This document shows positions 19,945 through 31,133 of a stretch of DNA of 64,000 nt, piece after piece (within the stretch, counting starts at the first letter, position 1; each line of letters opens with the position of its first letter). Both the position numbers and the translations under genes were made by a program. The notes under the pieces were generated by a model that did not search any database, had not been told where the DNA came from, and saw only the letters and a list, made by a program, of their open reading frames with translations. Location of the stretch: NCBI GenBank assembly GCA_019096065.1, contig JAGUCH010000007.1, positions 1,324,501-1,388,500 of the forward strand. The letters run 5' to 3'. This stretch comes from Paracyclopina nana (Eukaryota > Arthropoda > Copepoda > Cyclopoida > Cyclopettidae).

Positions 19945-21390
19945 TTCTTGTTTTCATGTCCAAATCGAGATTTTTCTCCTCCGAGCCAAATCTATGTAAA
20001 ATATTGTTGTACCCATGAAGGAGAACAAGTTTCTTCTCCAGTGAGTTTTGTTTGTTGACAAAACAAGCACAGCGCGACCAGACATTTTTCGAACCAAGCA
20101 GCCAAATTGTTTTGAAAAAAGCCTAGACTAAATGGGTAAAATATAAATGATGAAATTAGAAAAAAAGTAGGCTTTTTTTTAGAAAATAGTCAAATATTGA
20201 CACATAGCCATTTGTGTCTACTTACAGAAAAATACTGGAAAAACTAATTTTTTGGCAATAACAGCTAAGGAAACTTTGAAAAATAAGCCGGTTTCGTGAA
20301 GAAAAAACAAACTTCAATATGTAACTTTTGCAATTTTGAGTGGAAAAAGGCTTTTAATATTTATTCGCTATTTTAATATTTTAGTCACGCAACCTCTTCC
20401 AAATCCTCTTATTGATATTCAAAACTTGATCGGGGGGAATTGGTTCAAAAATTTGCGTATGCTGTAATTTACTACTGATCTTTTGCCAATTCATTGATAT
20501 TGCACTATTTTGTCAATCAGCCCAAAATTTGTTCATCATTTGGGAAATACCATTTTTTAAGGTTTTACCCATTTAATTTTGTTTCATTTCTCTAAAGTAG
20601 TAATGCATGAATTGAAAAGATATAAGCTTTTTTAAAGGTTTGCAAAAGAAATCAGCAGAAGCCAAACAATAGTATTCTCTCACCTTTGAAAAATGTGCAA
20701 GTCATTCAGCTTATTTTTCTTGTTATGGTTGCTCAAGATGACTTGCATTTTTCCTTCGGTGACACTCCTGTCAAAAGCCATGTTCTTCTGCAGGTTTCAT
20801 AAAAAACGATTTTCAGTTTAAAAATTGGCCTATTTTGCCCAAGTTGACAAAGTTTTCTCCTCCCTCAATCCAGATCAAAGTTCAGTGTCATCATTTTTTA
20901 TTTGCATTAATTGCAAAGATTTCTCTGCGCAAGAAGTGGTTGCGAAAGTTGGGAAATGGCTGGGGTGTAATCAACCAATTGCAAATTGTGGGTGAATCAC
21001 AACAATGGAAGTTGCATTGCATGCAAAGCATCTTCCTTAATTGAGCCGTGTGTGACAAACTGAAAGAGAAAATTGGAAGAATGTTTTTCATATATTAGTA
21101 AGGCAAATGTGTACTATGCTTCTATTGCTAATGAAGTAATCAAGCAGCCTAAAAGTTCAATAATTTCACTAAAATGATTAACAACAATAATTTTTTTCTC
21201 ATGGTCACCAACTTAAGATCTTTTAAAAGGAGTCCAAGTCACCTAAGCTGTACTAAGTCCTCAATGTACCCTGCAATAACCCTAAAAGCTCTGAAAGTGA
21301 CCTTGTTGCGGTTAAATAACCTCAAAAACGCACCAAGTAGCCTTAATGTTCTTTTGGCAACTTCTCTAAATAATTTATGAGCAACCTACG
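19945..21390. other. Spacer upstream of FPGS
   Basis: The first ~150 bp probably hold the FPGS promoter and 5' UTR. The rest is AT-rich without coding pattern. From about 21190 the sequence drifts into the AGTTCTCCAAGTAACC-type repeat that continues downstream. Confidence 0.45.
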
Positions 21391-22310
21391 TGTTCTGGCA
21401 GTAACCTGCGATCCAAAAGTATTCTAAGTAACCAAAGAGCGCTTGAAGTAACCTAGAAGCATGATGTAACCTTTTGAGTTCTCTCCAAGTAATCTTGGAG
21501 TTTTCATGAAACCTCTAAGTTCACCAGGTAACCTTAGAGCTAGAAGAGCCCTTAGTATTCTCCAACTAGCCTTAGATTTCTCCAAGAAATCATAGAGTTG
21601 CCTAAGTTGTCTTACAGTTCCCTAAGTTGCATGAGAGTTCCCTTAGGTGCCTTAGAGTTCCCTATAAGTTGTCTTAGAGCTCTCTAAGTAACCTCAGAGT
21701 TTTGAAGGAAACATGATAGTTCTTCAAGTAAACTTAGTGTTCCTCAAGAAACCTTACAGTTCTTCAAGTAAACTTAGTGTTCCTCAAGAAACCTTACAGT
21801 TCTTCTAATAGTAACTCAGGAGTTCTTAAGGAAACTAAATTAAGAGTTCTCCAAGTAGCCTCAAAGTTCTCCAAGTAATCCTAGAGTACTTCAAGTAACC
21901 CTTGAGTGCTCCAAGTTACCAAAGAGTACTCCAAGTAACCCTAGAGTACTCCAAGTTACCAAAGAGTTCTAAAAGAAACCTGAGAGTTACCCTGAGTATC
22001 CCTTAGAGCTCTCAAGTAACCTCCGAGTTCTCAAGTTAACTTTAAAGTTGTCAAGTTAACTTTAGAGTTGTCAAGTTAACTTTTGAGTTCTCAAGTTAAC
22101 TTTTGAGTTCTCAAGTTAACTTTTGAGTTCTCAAGTTAACTTTTGAGTTCTCAAGTTAACTTTTGAGTTCTCAAGTTAACTTTTGAGTTCTCAAGTTAAC
22201 TTTTGAGTTCTCAAGTTAACTTTAGAGTTCTCAAGTTAACTTTAGAGTTCTCAAAGTAACCTCAGGGTTCTCAAGTAAACTGTAGAGCTCTCCAAGCAAT
22301 CTAAGAGTTG
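21390..22310. repeat. 20-bp minisatellite with diverged flanks
   Basis: Core at about 22025-22255: some eleven tandem copies of TTTTGAGTTCTCAAGTTAAC with very few differences. To the left (21390-22025) the same theme (AGAGTTCTCCAAGTAACC) is present as increasingly diverged 18-22 bp units. Uniform in the middle and decayed at the edge, as expected of a slipping array. The unit contains the dyad GAGTTCTCAAGTTAACTT. Confidence 0.9.
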
Positions 22311-23030
22311 GCCTGGTAACCATTCAGGTCTGTTTAGCATGCACAAAACAACAGCGCCCTTGACGAGAGAAAACATTGAGATCTTCAATGCAATTATGAA
22401 AATAAGTTAGAATAAAGGAGGCTTTGTACCAACATGAATTTAAAGCCACAACAGTGCTTGGCTTGTTATTTTCTGGGTCTGTGACCGCAATTTTGATGAA
22501 TCATGACAACTATCTCTCTCCAGTGCAATAAATGTGTGTTTACCACTAGCTGCTCTAATCCTAATCCAAAGTGGTGCTCTTGTCATGAGTTGGCATCAGG
22601 TTACATCAAAAAATGAGAAAAAACTCTAAGCAAACACCATAATAAATTCTTGGCTGGAAATTGATATGCTAAGCCTTGAATAAATACTAGTTTTTATTCA
22701 TGGGGTGAACTCGGCTAAAAATTGAAATATTCTTATGTTCAGGGGATTTTAAGTTTAAGTTTTTGCTTCTTTAGGCACATTTTTAGGCATAAAAATATCT
22801 TTGTAATAATCATCATTAATTTGCATGTCTTCAAGCAAGACTATTGGAGTTGGATAACTTTGGTTTTGCAAGGCAAGTTTAACAATATTTGCTACACAAA
22901 GCACAAAGCAAGCAAAGAGAGACGAAGGTTGTGCAACAAGAAGCTCAGATTTAATGGAGATGTCATGCATACATTAACTAGCTTCTAAGCTACCTACAGC
23001 TATGAACTGCTGCAACAAGCCGATAAATTA
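22310..23030. other. Spacer, nothing recognised
   Basis: AT-rich DNA between two tandem arrays; no gene or RNA signal seen. Confidence 0.4.
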
Positions 23031-24060
23031 TCATTTTGTGCCACAATGTGGACTGTGGGCCAAAATGGGGATTTTGAGTGAAAATGCAGATTTTGTGCCA
23101 AACCGTGGATTTTGTGCCAAAAAAAGTTGTTTGTGCCAAGGTATGGAATTTTGTGCAAAATGTTGTGCCAAAATCTGAAAAATGTGCTCTTTCAGCAATG
23201 ACATGTACATGTTTTGTACAGTTACGTGGATTTCGGACAAAAACGTTGAATTTGTGCTTTGTATTTTTGTTCCAAAATTTATATTTTTGTGCCACAATGT
23301 GTATTTTTGTGCCGAAATGTGTATTTTTGTGCCGAAATGTGTATTTTTGTGCCACAATGTGTATTTTTGTGCCACAATGTGTATTTTTGTGCCACAATGT
23401 GTATTTTTTGTGCCAAAATGTGTATTTTTGTGCCAAAACATGTTGTTTGGCCCACCATTTGTTATTATGTTTGTCAAAATGTGCCAATTTGTGTTTTGTG
23501 GGCCAAAATGTGTTTTGTGGGCCTATATGTATTTGGTGGGCCTAAATGAGTTTTGTGGGCCAAAATGTGATTTGTGGGCCAAAATGTATTTGTGCCAAAA
23601 TTTGTTTTGTGGGCCAAAATGTGTTTTGTGGGCCTTAATGTATTTGGTGGGCCTTAATGTATTTGGTGGGCCTAAATGTGTTTTGTGGACCAAAATGTGT
23701 TGTGGGCCAAAATGTGTTTTGTGGGCCAAAATGTGTTTTGTGGGCCAAAATGTGTTTTGTGGGCCAAAATGTGTTTTGTGGGCCAAAATGTGTTTTGTGG
23801 GCCAAAATGTGATTTGTGGGCCAAAATGTATTTGTGCCAAAATTTGTTTTGTGGGCCAATATGTGTTTTGTGGGCCTAAATGTATTTGGTGGGCCTAAAT
23901 TTGTTTTGTGGACCAAAATGTGTTGTGGGCCAAAATGTGTTTTGTGGGCCAAAATGTGTTTTGTTGGCCTAAATGTGTTTTGTGGGCCTAAATGTGTTTT
24001 GTGGACCAAAATGTGTTTTTGTGGGCTAAAATGTATATTTGTGGGCCAAAATGTGTTGGA
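23030..24060. repeat. GTGCCAAAATGTG minisatellite, 20-bp then 19-bp periods
   Basis: 23260-23450 is built from GTGCCACAATGTGTATTTTT (period 20); 23490-24060 is built from GGGCCAAAATGTGTTTTGT (period 19). Variants with TATTTGGTGGGCC form a higher-order pattern: a block containing TTTGTGCCAAAATTTG recurs at ~23590 and ~23830. Open frames read through the array on both strands are an effect of the repeat and not genes. Confidence 0.92.
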
Positions 24061-25020
24061 CTGATAATGATGTATCTCCGAGCCATTAAAGGGAGCATAT
24101 TCTTTGGAACGTAGGGCCAAGATAAAGTAGCATCCGAATGAAACGCTCGAGGCCATGAAAACAAAAACAAACAATTGGTAATCATTAATCATTTCTCCCT
24201 ATATTGACTCGGCTGCTACAATGGACATTCATTCTAATGAAAATATTTGAAACCAAATAAAAAGAGAATTCAGCGAAATTTGTAACCTTGCATAACCACG
24301 AAGAAAGACTATTAATTTCAAATAATCAAAGAAAATCGATTAATCTTCATTGGCCCCAAAATGCTTGTAAACATCAGACACAAAAACAAATTATGATTGA
24401 TTTTCGCCTTCAAAAAAGGCATTTATTCCAATTAAAGAGCATTTTAACTGCACAAATCAATAAGAATGGAGATATTTTCAAAAGCATTGGCAAGATCTGC
24501 AATTGCTTGGTTGTCCATCATTCGCCTGTCAGTGAGTCAAATTCTTGAAATTCATTGCTACTTAAAAGGCGTGTGCCATCAAAAAAGTGCATTAAAAATT
24601 CCTATTTGCTTGGTTTTTTCAAAGCAACAAGTTGCAGCTAGTAAAATGGAGTTGAAGTTATCCATTAGAGAGATTTTCCGTGGAGTTGCTCAGCATGGGT
24701 TCCCAACTACTTGGTAAAACGCTTTTTCACTCAATTTCAAGTACGTGACTCGGCATAAAAAATTCCACCGAAATCAATCCAGGTCAGGAAAAAAGCTGTA
24801 AACGAAAAACATGTTTTCGTTAATTCGGGAATTAAAGCCAATTTGCATTCATTTTGAGATGTGGTTTAGAGCTCAAAATGTAGGTGTATTTTTCAGGTGC
24901 ATTCGTACTTATGATGTTTGGTTTACAAAAGATGTTTAAATAATGATAAGGTGCCCGTGCAGATTCAACTAGGTGTAAGTGTGCTATGCAGGTGTAAGCG
25001 TACACAGAGGTGTAAGTGGA
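24060..25020. other. Spacer, nothing recognised
   Basis: AT-rich, no coding pattern; a few short open frames without splice or codon support. Confidence 0.4.
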
Positions 25021-25400
25021 CTTTCTAACTGCAAGCAAACTTTGTAATTTTCAGGTGTAAGAGTAATTTTAAGGTGTTAGTGTAGTTTTAAGGTGTTAGT
25101 GTAGTTTTAACATGTTTTAACGTAATTTTCATGTTTTAACGTAATTTTCATGTTTTAACGTAATTTTCATGTTTTAACGTAATTTTCATGTTTTAACGTA
25201 ATTTTCATGTTTTAACGTAATTTCAATGTAAAGTCGTAATTTTAATGTTTAGGTGCAATTTTAAAGTGTAAGCATAATTTTAAGGCGTAAGAGTAATTTT
25301 AAGGTGTAAGCGTAATTTATCAGTTTAAGGTGTCTTTCAGTATAGGTGTCATTTTTAAGGTGTAAGCGTAATTTACAAGTGCTAGGTGTTATTCACAAAA
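25020..25400. repeat. 19-bp minisatellite
   Basis: Six near-identical tandem copies of TGTTTTAACGTAATTTTCA lie at ~25108-25225. Diverged relatives such as AAGGTGTAAGCGTAATTTT extend on both sides. Confidence 0.88.
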
Positions 25401-26239
25401 TGGTTAAAATGAAATAAAATGCTATGAAGTATTTAAAGCTGTGTGTAGCTTTTAAATTCCTGAATGAAATCTTGATATTAGCATCTTCCATTAAGCAGCA
25501 TAAATTGGCTTTTAAAAGAGGCCAATTAGGCTGGAATTTGGCTGGAAAATTCAGATACTTTCAGGCGATATTATAGCAAAGCCACCTTAATTTGAAATGC
25601 AAAAACTGGTTTATTGGCTACTTTACTAAAGACTTTTATTGATTCCAAAATGTTCTTTAAACAAGTTTTAAGTAATAATTGACGCACATTTCGTAAGCCT
25701 CCAAAATGTCCTCAGAAAAGGTGGTTGCCTAATAGCGCAATTGGTGCTTGCCTGCATGGTAATATAACAACAGCTAGTTGTAAACTGTTGAGGAAATCAG
25801 GTTTTCAGGCTGAAACTTGCCGAAGAACAGGCAACATCAGGCTGAATTTCCACGCTCACGCTAAGCGGTCTTCTTTAGCTCTCAGCTTAGGTAAAAAGCC
25901 GTCAACTCAAAAGTGTAATGGCTGCTGAGACAACCAATTCTTTAGGTCCACCTTGCATTTCTTACAGACTGTCCTTCCTGTATGGTTTTAGGGAGCTTAT
26001 AAAAGCATGATAAGGACAGTTTGAATAATATTTTGCCCCCACTAAATCTAGTAGCTGTACTAGTATTAAATCCTTTATTTTGCTTGAAAAGTGCAATATT
26101 GTAAATTTAAAACTTATTTGAAAGTGAGGAAATAGTTTTTAAACTAAAGCGTTTACAAAGCAAAGAATATCCTATGGCATGCAGAAAGTAGCATATTTCT
26201 ACGTCAATTTTCTTATAAAATGCATATTTCAGCCATTTT
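25400..26239. other. Spacer, nothing firm
   Basis: AT-rich. A TAGCGCAATTGGT stretch at 25732-25744 resembles a tRNA A box, but no matching B box follows. Confidence 0.35.
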
Positions 26240-26463
26240 ATTGGAGGGCGGGCCGAAGGCCCGCCCTCCACATTTCGCTGTGACCTATGTCGCTCCCCCG
26301 TTTGACACAGGAAACTGCACCAGGAAACTGCACAAGGATATCGACCAGGAAGTAAATTCTAGTCTAGAAAAAGACAGAAAAATGTTTGCCTCTTATGGGG
26401 TTTGAACCAGGGTCAGACAGTATGGCAATCGGACACTCTGTCACTGAGCCATCTTAACATCAC
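26240..26463 (-). mobile_element. tRNA-derived SINE, copy 1
   Basis: Read on the minus strand, 26463-26387 is a tRNA-like head with A box TGGCTCAGTGAC and B box GGTTCAAACCC. A body follows (with TTTACTTCCTGGTCGATATC), then GGGGGAGCGACATAGG, and it ends at a perfect GC-rich palindrome, GGAGGGCGGGCC with its complement, at 26243-26269. Pol III-transcribed SINEs have this head-body-tail order; the palindromic end is unusual. Confidence 0.82.
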
Positions 26464-26800
26464 ACAAAAAGTACAACTTTTGAGCAATTTAATTCAAAGA
26501 AAATGTTGAACAACATTTTGGGATTGCCCCAACACCTAGCAAATTAAAATCATATGCTATGGCCACATTCAGCCCAGTCACTGGGCTGAATGCAACAGTG
26601 TTTGTTTTTCCATAGAGGGCATTTGAAAATTTGTCCCTCAAAAACTCAAATTGCAGTGCTTTCAAAAAAGTGACTGAAGCATATTATTGAGAGTTGGCAA
26701 AAGGTTTGCCCCCTCTCAATTTTTTTGTTTCTCAATTCAAAAAATTATTTTCACAGAATTATATTTATTATGTCAGAAGCCCTTCAATAGCATTGGTTTT

Positions 26801-26943
26801 TGGAGGGCGGGCCGAGATATCGACAAGGAAGTAAATTGTTATCCAGAAAAAGACAAAAAAATTATTGCCTCTTCCAGGATTTGAACCTGGGTCGGACTGC
26901 ATTGCAATCTGAAACTCTGTCACTGAGCTATCAGAGCATCTCA
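26801..26943 (-). mobile_element. tRNA-derived SINE, copy 2 (internally shortened)
   Basis: Same family as 26240-26463. The head at 26943-26867 has A box TAGCTCAGTGACAGAG and B box GGTTCAAATCC. The body is joined directly to GGAGGGCGGGCC, so the region between body and palindrome is missing. Confidence 0.82.
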
Positions 26944-27057
26944 CCATTTTACCAATTCTTTGCATTATCATTGAAATATAAAGTTGAGCAAATGTTTAGG
27001 ATTGCCCTTACACCAAACAAATTATGTTGACAACATTCAACAATATTCAGGCAATTT

Positions 27058-27235
27058 TTTTGGGAGCGGGCCAAAGAAGGCCTGCCCTCCAAATTTCACT
27101 ATGACTTATGTTGCTCCCCTGTTCAAAAAACAGGAAACTGTAAAAAAAAGCGCCACCAGTATACGTGCAATATTAGTGGGAGCGGGCCGAAGGCCCGCCC
27201 ACTCTCATTATTTTGGGAGGGCGGGCCCTCAAAAC
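27058..27235 (-). mobile_element. SINE tail fragments
   Basis: 27058-27150 matches only the body end and palindrome of the SINE (GGGCCAAAGAAGGCC, TTGCTCCCCTG). 27179-27232 carries two more GGGCGGGCC palindrome pieces. No tRNA-like head. Similar decayed pieces lie near 26694-26715 and 27285-27305. Confidence 0.65.
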
Positions 27236-27477
27236 TAATACTGTAATACTATTCACAAACTGATTGATACATATTATTGGGAGTGGGCAAAAGGCCTACC
27301 CCTATCTCCCTGCCCAGTAAGTCCTGTCAATCCAAGGAGTGTGTGTTCTAACAATCAATCCAAGGAGGATCCGTCTCTTTGATCTAGGGACCAACTACTA
27401 TTCTAGCAAATAACATACTAAGTTGGGGCTAAATTGTGTAACCATGGCTGACTTAAATTCACCCCAGCAAGAAGAAC

Positions 27478-28820
27478 TGACTTGTGACTTAACTAGCTAG
27501 GACTGATTTGGTTAAAAACAAACTACTTAGGAGTGACTTAGGTAGCTAAGCCTAATTAAGCTTCACCTTGTGCAGCCACTTAAGGAGTGACTTGAGTCAC
27601 CACCTCTGTCTTTGGAAACCATAGCTGACTTGAGCAACAATAGATTACTTGGATAACCATGGCTGACTTAGATTTGCCAGGACATTTTTAGATTTTGGGC
27701 AGCCAGGTCCAAGAACTGACTAATCTATTAGTTGGTCTTGGTCTTTCAGTTGGTCATGATCAGCATTTGTGATCAAAGACACTAGTCAGTCCATGTGGAC
27801 AGTTGGGACTCCTACCCTTGGATCCACAATGGATCATCCGTGGATAGACTACGACAAATTGGCCTCTCATGGACAAAACAAATCATTCTTAGATCAACTA
27901 CTTTTACAGATAATCCATTGATCAACACGATGGATCATCATAGGATCAACAGTCAGAGCACACAGGCTATAGATAGACCAGGACAGACATATATTGGGTT
28001 AGACAAGAAATACCAACCCACATAAAAAAGCCTTTTCACGCTCACAAGAAATTCGGGTGAATTGGCCAAATTCTCATTTCAAGACCAATTTTCAGCATCT
28101 CATTTTTGAATGAGTTCTTGGCTATCAAAAGTGTCCAAATTAGAAGTTATTGACAAATTAAGATGGAAATTGGCCTTAACAATCAATTTTTCCTGGATAA
28201 AGTCCATTTTTGGAGAAATAGTAGAACAGCTTGGCCATTTTGAGGCAATCAAGATATTGTGACAAAAAAAATAACCAAGACACCATTTTAGGATAATCAA
28301 TTGAAATTGGACCCGGAAATTTGTGGAATGAGGAGCTATGATAGCCTGTTTTTAGCTTAGGGCTATAAGAAAAAGGTGCCATGTCAAATTCGCAACTTTT
28401 TCGGGATGAGCATGAAAGCGGCATTTTCAACCACTACGCAACTGTACTTGAATCAACCGGACAAATTGTCCTTGAATCACATTAAGTTTTTGGATCGACA
28501 AACGGATCATCTTTGGATAGACATAAGGCGGACAGCACTTGTGTCAACTCAACTAATCAGCCTTGGATCGACTGGGAAAACATACTGTTCTTGCATCGAC
28601 TGAAAAATTTCACATTTCAGGCTTTTTTCAAACTTTTCACTATTTTACGTAAAAGAAAAAAAAAGGTGGTGAAAGTCACCATATTTAGCAAGCTTTTTCA
28701 ATTTTCTAGCTTCAAGGAATCTCAAAGTTTGTGCTGTTGTAGCTCAAGCTTTCAAGCCAAGCAGACACACATTCCATCAATAACATTAAAATACTGTCTC
28801 CTGTCTCAAATCTAGCTATA
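27478..28820 (+). repeat. Tandem segmental duplication, unit A (about 1.34 kb)
   Basis: Starts at GACTTGTGACTTAACTAGC and ends at TCTCAAATCTAGCTATAT, directly followed by unit B. Strong match from GTCAGTCCATGTGGACAGTT to TTCTTAGATCAACT and again from ATAAGAAAAAGGTGCCATG to the end. Unit A holds a diverged Transib-like element that unit B keeps only in part. Confidence 0.85.
28022..28437. mobile_element. Transib-like non-autonomous element, decayed copy
   Basis: Colinear with the element at 30671-31128: AAAAAAGCCTTTTCACGC near the left end and GGCATTTTCAACCACTACG at the right. Its terminal repeats have decayed; no coding capacity. Confidence 0.6.
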
Positions 28821-28822
28821 TA

Positions 28823-29891
28823 ACTGACTTGTGACTTAACTAGCTTGGGCTAACTTGGTAAAACACAAACTACTTAGGACTGACTTGGGTAGCCAAGCCT
28901 TATTAAGCTTTACCTTGTGCAGCCCCTTAAGGAGTGACTTGAGTCACCATTTCTGACTTTGGAAACCATAGCTGACTTGAGCAGCAATGGATTACTTGGT
29001 TAACCATGACTGACGTAGATTTACCAGGACGTAGGTAGATTTTGGGCAGCCAGGTCCAAGAACTGACTAATCTATTACTTGGTCTTGGTCTTTTAGTTGG
29101 TCATGATCAGCATTGTGATCAAAGACACTAGTCAGTCCATGTGGACAGTTGGGACTCCTACCCTTGGATCCACAATGGATCGTCCCTGGATAGACTACGA
29201 CAAATTGGCCTCTCATGGACAAAACAAATCATTCTTAGATCAACTAATTTTACAGATAAGCTTTTCATTGCTGAAACTGTTTTTTCTATCCTGGCTTTGC
29301 TGATGAGCCAATCAAACTGCTGCTCCTGATCACATGACAAGTTTCACGTGCTACAGTCTTTCCAAATATGCTTGCCCAAAAAGCGCCATCTAGTGAAAAA
29401 GTTTTTCCCTCCAATGGCTTATAAGAAAAAGGTGCCATGTCAAATTCGCGACTTTTTTGGGATGAGCATGAAAGCGGCATTTTGAACCACTGTGCAACTG
29501 TACTTGAATTGGCTGGACAAATTGTTCTTGAATCAACTATGAAAACATAGTTTTTGGATCTACAAACAGATCATCTTTGGATAGACAAAAGATGGACAGC
29601 ATGTGCATCAACATGACTAGTCAGCCTTGGATCGACTGGGAAAACATACTGTTCTTGCATCGACTGAAAATTTCACATTTCAAGCTTTTTTCAAACTTTT
29701 CACTATTTTACATAAAGGAAAAAATGGTGATTAAGTCACCGTATTCAAATAAGCTTTTTCAACTTTCAAGCTTTTCAAAATTTGGTTCAAGCAATCCCAA
29801 GCTTTGTGCTGTTGTAGCTCAAGCTTTCAAGCCAAGCAGAAACTCATGCCATCAAAAAGCATTAAAATACTGTCTCAAATCTAGCTATACT
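28823..29891 (+). repeat. Tandem segmental duplication, unit B (about 1.07 kb)
   Basis: Second copy of 27478-28820. It is shorter because the region of the embedded element is largely replaced: 29411-29490 keeps only that element's right part. Differences of several percent show the duplication is not recent. Confidence 0.85.
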
Positions 29892-29899
29892 TTTGCTGT

Positions 29900-30390
29900 A
29901 AGAGTCTAAATTTTGTAGCTGAGCACTTTCTCCAGCCATGGTAGTCTCTTTTGCCAGTCTATCCAAGGATAGTCTGCTCTGCAAGTCTTTCCAAGGACAG
30001 TATGTTTTTGTCAATCCAGGGACAGTTTGTTGCTGCATTCTAACAATGTACATACAATACGTTCTAGCTTTCAATCCAAGTATGATCCATTTTTTGGTGC
30101 AGGGACAATCAGTTATGTCAGGCTATCCAGTCACAGTTTGTTATACTTGTCCCAGGTCCTGCTAGGTCATACTAGTCTATCCAAGGACTATCCGTTTCAT
30201 TGATCCAAGGACTGTTTATCTTCAAAGTTGATCCAGGGACTATGAGTTATGTCTGTCTATCCAAGGACAATCTGTTGCAGTCTATCTAAGGACAGTATGT
30301 CCTAGTTGATCCAAGCATGGCAACCTGATAGTTGGTCCTGGTTCTAGCAAACAGTTGGTCCTGGTCTGAGTTCGTCTCAGTTGATCCATG
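29900..30390. repeat. Loose repeat of TCCAAGGACAGT-type units
   Basis: A dozen or more spaced variants of TCTATCCAAGGACAGTCTGTT are scattered through the stretch without a fixed period. The related words GTTGGTCCTGG and TTGATCCA also run through the neighbouring duplication. Confidence 0.6.
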
Positions 30391-30670
30391 CATAGGACAC
30401 AGGTCTTCTTAATATTAGCATATTTGAACCTGAGTGCAACTACTAGTTCAACTGAATATCAGAGAGAGCGGCAATCTTGGCTAGCTGAGATCTACACGAG
30501 CCCTCCAAAATTTGCAAAGGTCGAACTTATTTACTTGGCGAGGTGGAGTGACAGAAAAATTGTCCTAAAAATCCTAAAAATTGCGCCACCTATGACTTTG
30601 ACCAGTTTCAACCTTTGCAATCTGCTCAGCAATGAGTGTTGGAAGATTGCCGCTCTCTCTTATAACATAG

Positions 30671-31128
30671 CACAGTGGGTCAAAAAGCCATTTTCACGCG
30701 CTCGAGAAAATCCGCCAAATCGCCCGAATTCTCATTTAACCACCAATTTACAACTTCTAATTGGGTTGACTTCTAGGCAATGAAAAGAGCCAAAAATGGT
30801 TTGAATTTACAGATACATATTCACATTTGACTTCAAAATCAGACTTTGCTTGAAAACGTGTGCAGCAAGAAAAACGGTAGAATAGCCATTTTTGCTCAGT
30901 TTTTGGGCATACATAACTTTTGATTGGACTCGAATTGAATTGTTCTTTTATGACTGAGAGGTCAATCAGACCCCATTTAATGATTATTCATCAAAATTGG
31001 CTGCGGAAATTTGCGGACTTGGGAGCCCTGAATGTTAGTTTTTAGCTTACGGCCCTATGAAAATTGACTCCTACGATTTTGCGAGTTTTTTTCCCGTGCG
31101 CGTCCAGAAGGCATTTTGAGCCACTGTG
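30671..31128. mobile_element. Non-autonomous DNA transposon with Transib/RAG-type ends, 458 bp
   Basis: Left end CACAGTGGGTCAAAAAGCC and right end the complement of CACAGTGGCTCAAAATGCC: 19 bp inverted repeats with two differences. It is flanked on both sides by CATAG (30666-30670 and 31129-31133), a 5 bp target duplication. Ends starting CAC[A/T][A/G]TG and 5 bp duplications are the signature of the Transib superfamily, the relatives of RAG1; the first seven bases are identical to the consensus RSS heptamer CACAGTG. No transposase frame inside. Confidence 0.78.
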
Positions 31129-31133
31129 CATAG

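Noticed and set aside
22025-22255. Regular repeats that could suggest a CRISPR array
   Set aside because: Units are contiguous with no unique spacers, and the sequence is clearly eukaryotic.
22990-24192. Open frames rich in Cys-Val-Phe or His-Phe-Gly-Pro-Gln in the 23 kb region
   Set aside because: Translations of a 19/20-bp satellite, open on both strands at once.
25725-25928. Small gene or second SINE type with A-box-like TAGCGCAATTGGT
   Set aside because: No B box at the right distance, no other copy in the window, and the open frame lacks any support.
26387-26463. tRNA gene on the minus strand
   Set aside because: Has A- and B-box-like words, but the acceptor and anticodon stems do not pair well and the segment is joined to a shared SINE body; same for 26867-26943 and 39453-39528.
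30388-30783. 131-residue open frame at 30.4 kb
   Set aside because: It runs from a loose repeat into the Transib-like element; no splice sites or recognisable domain.
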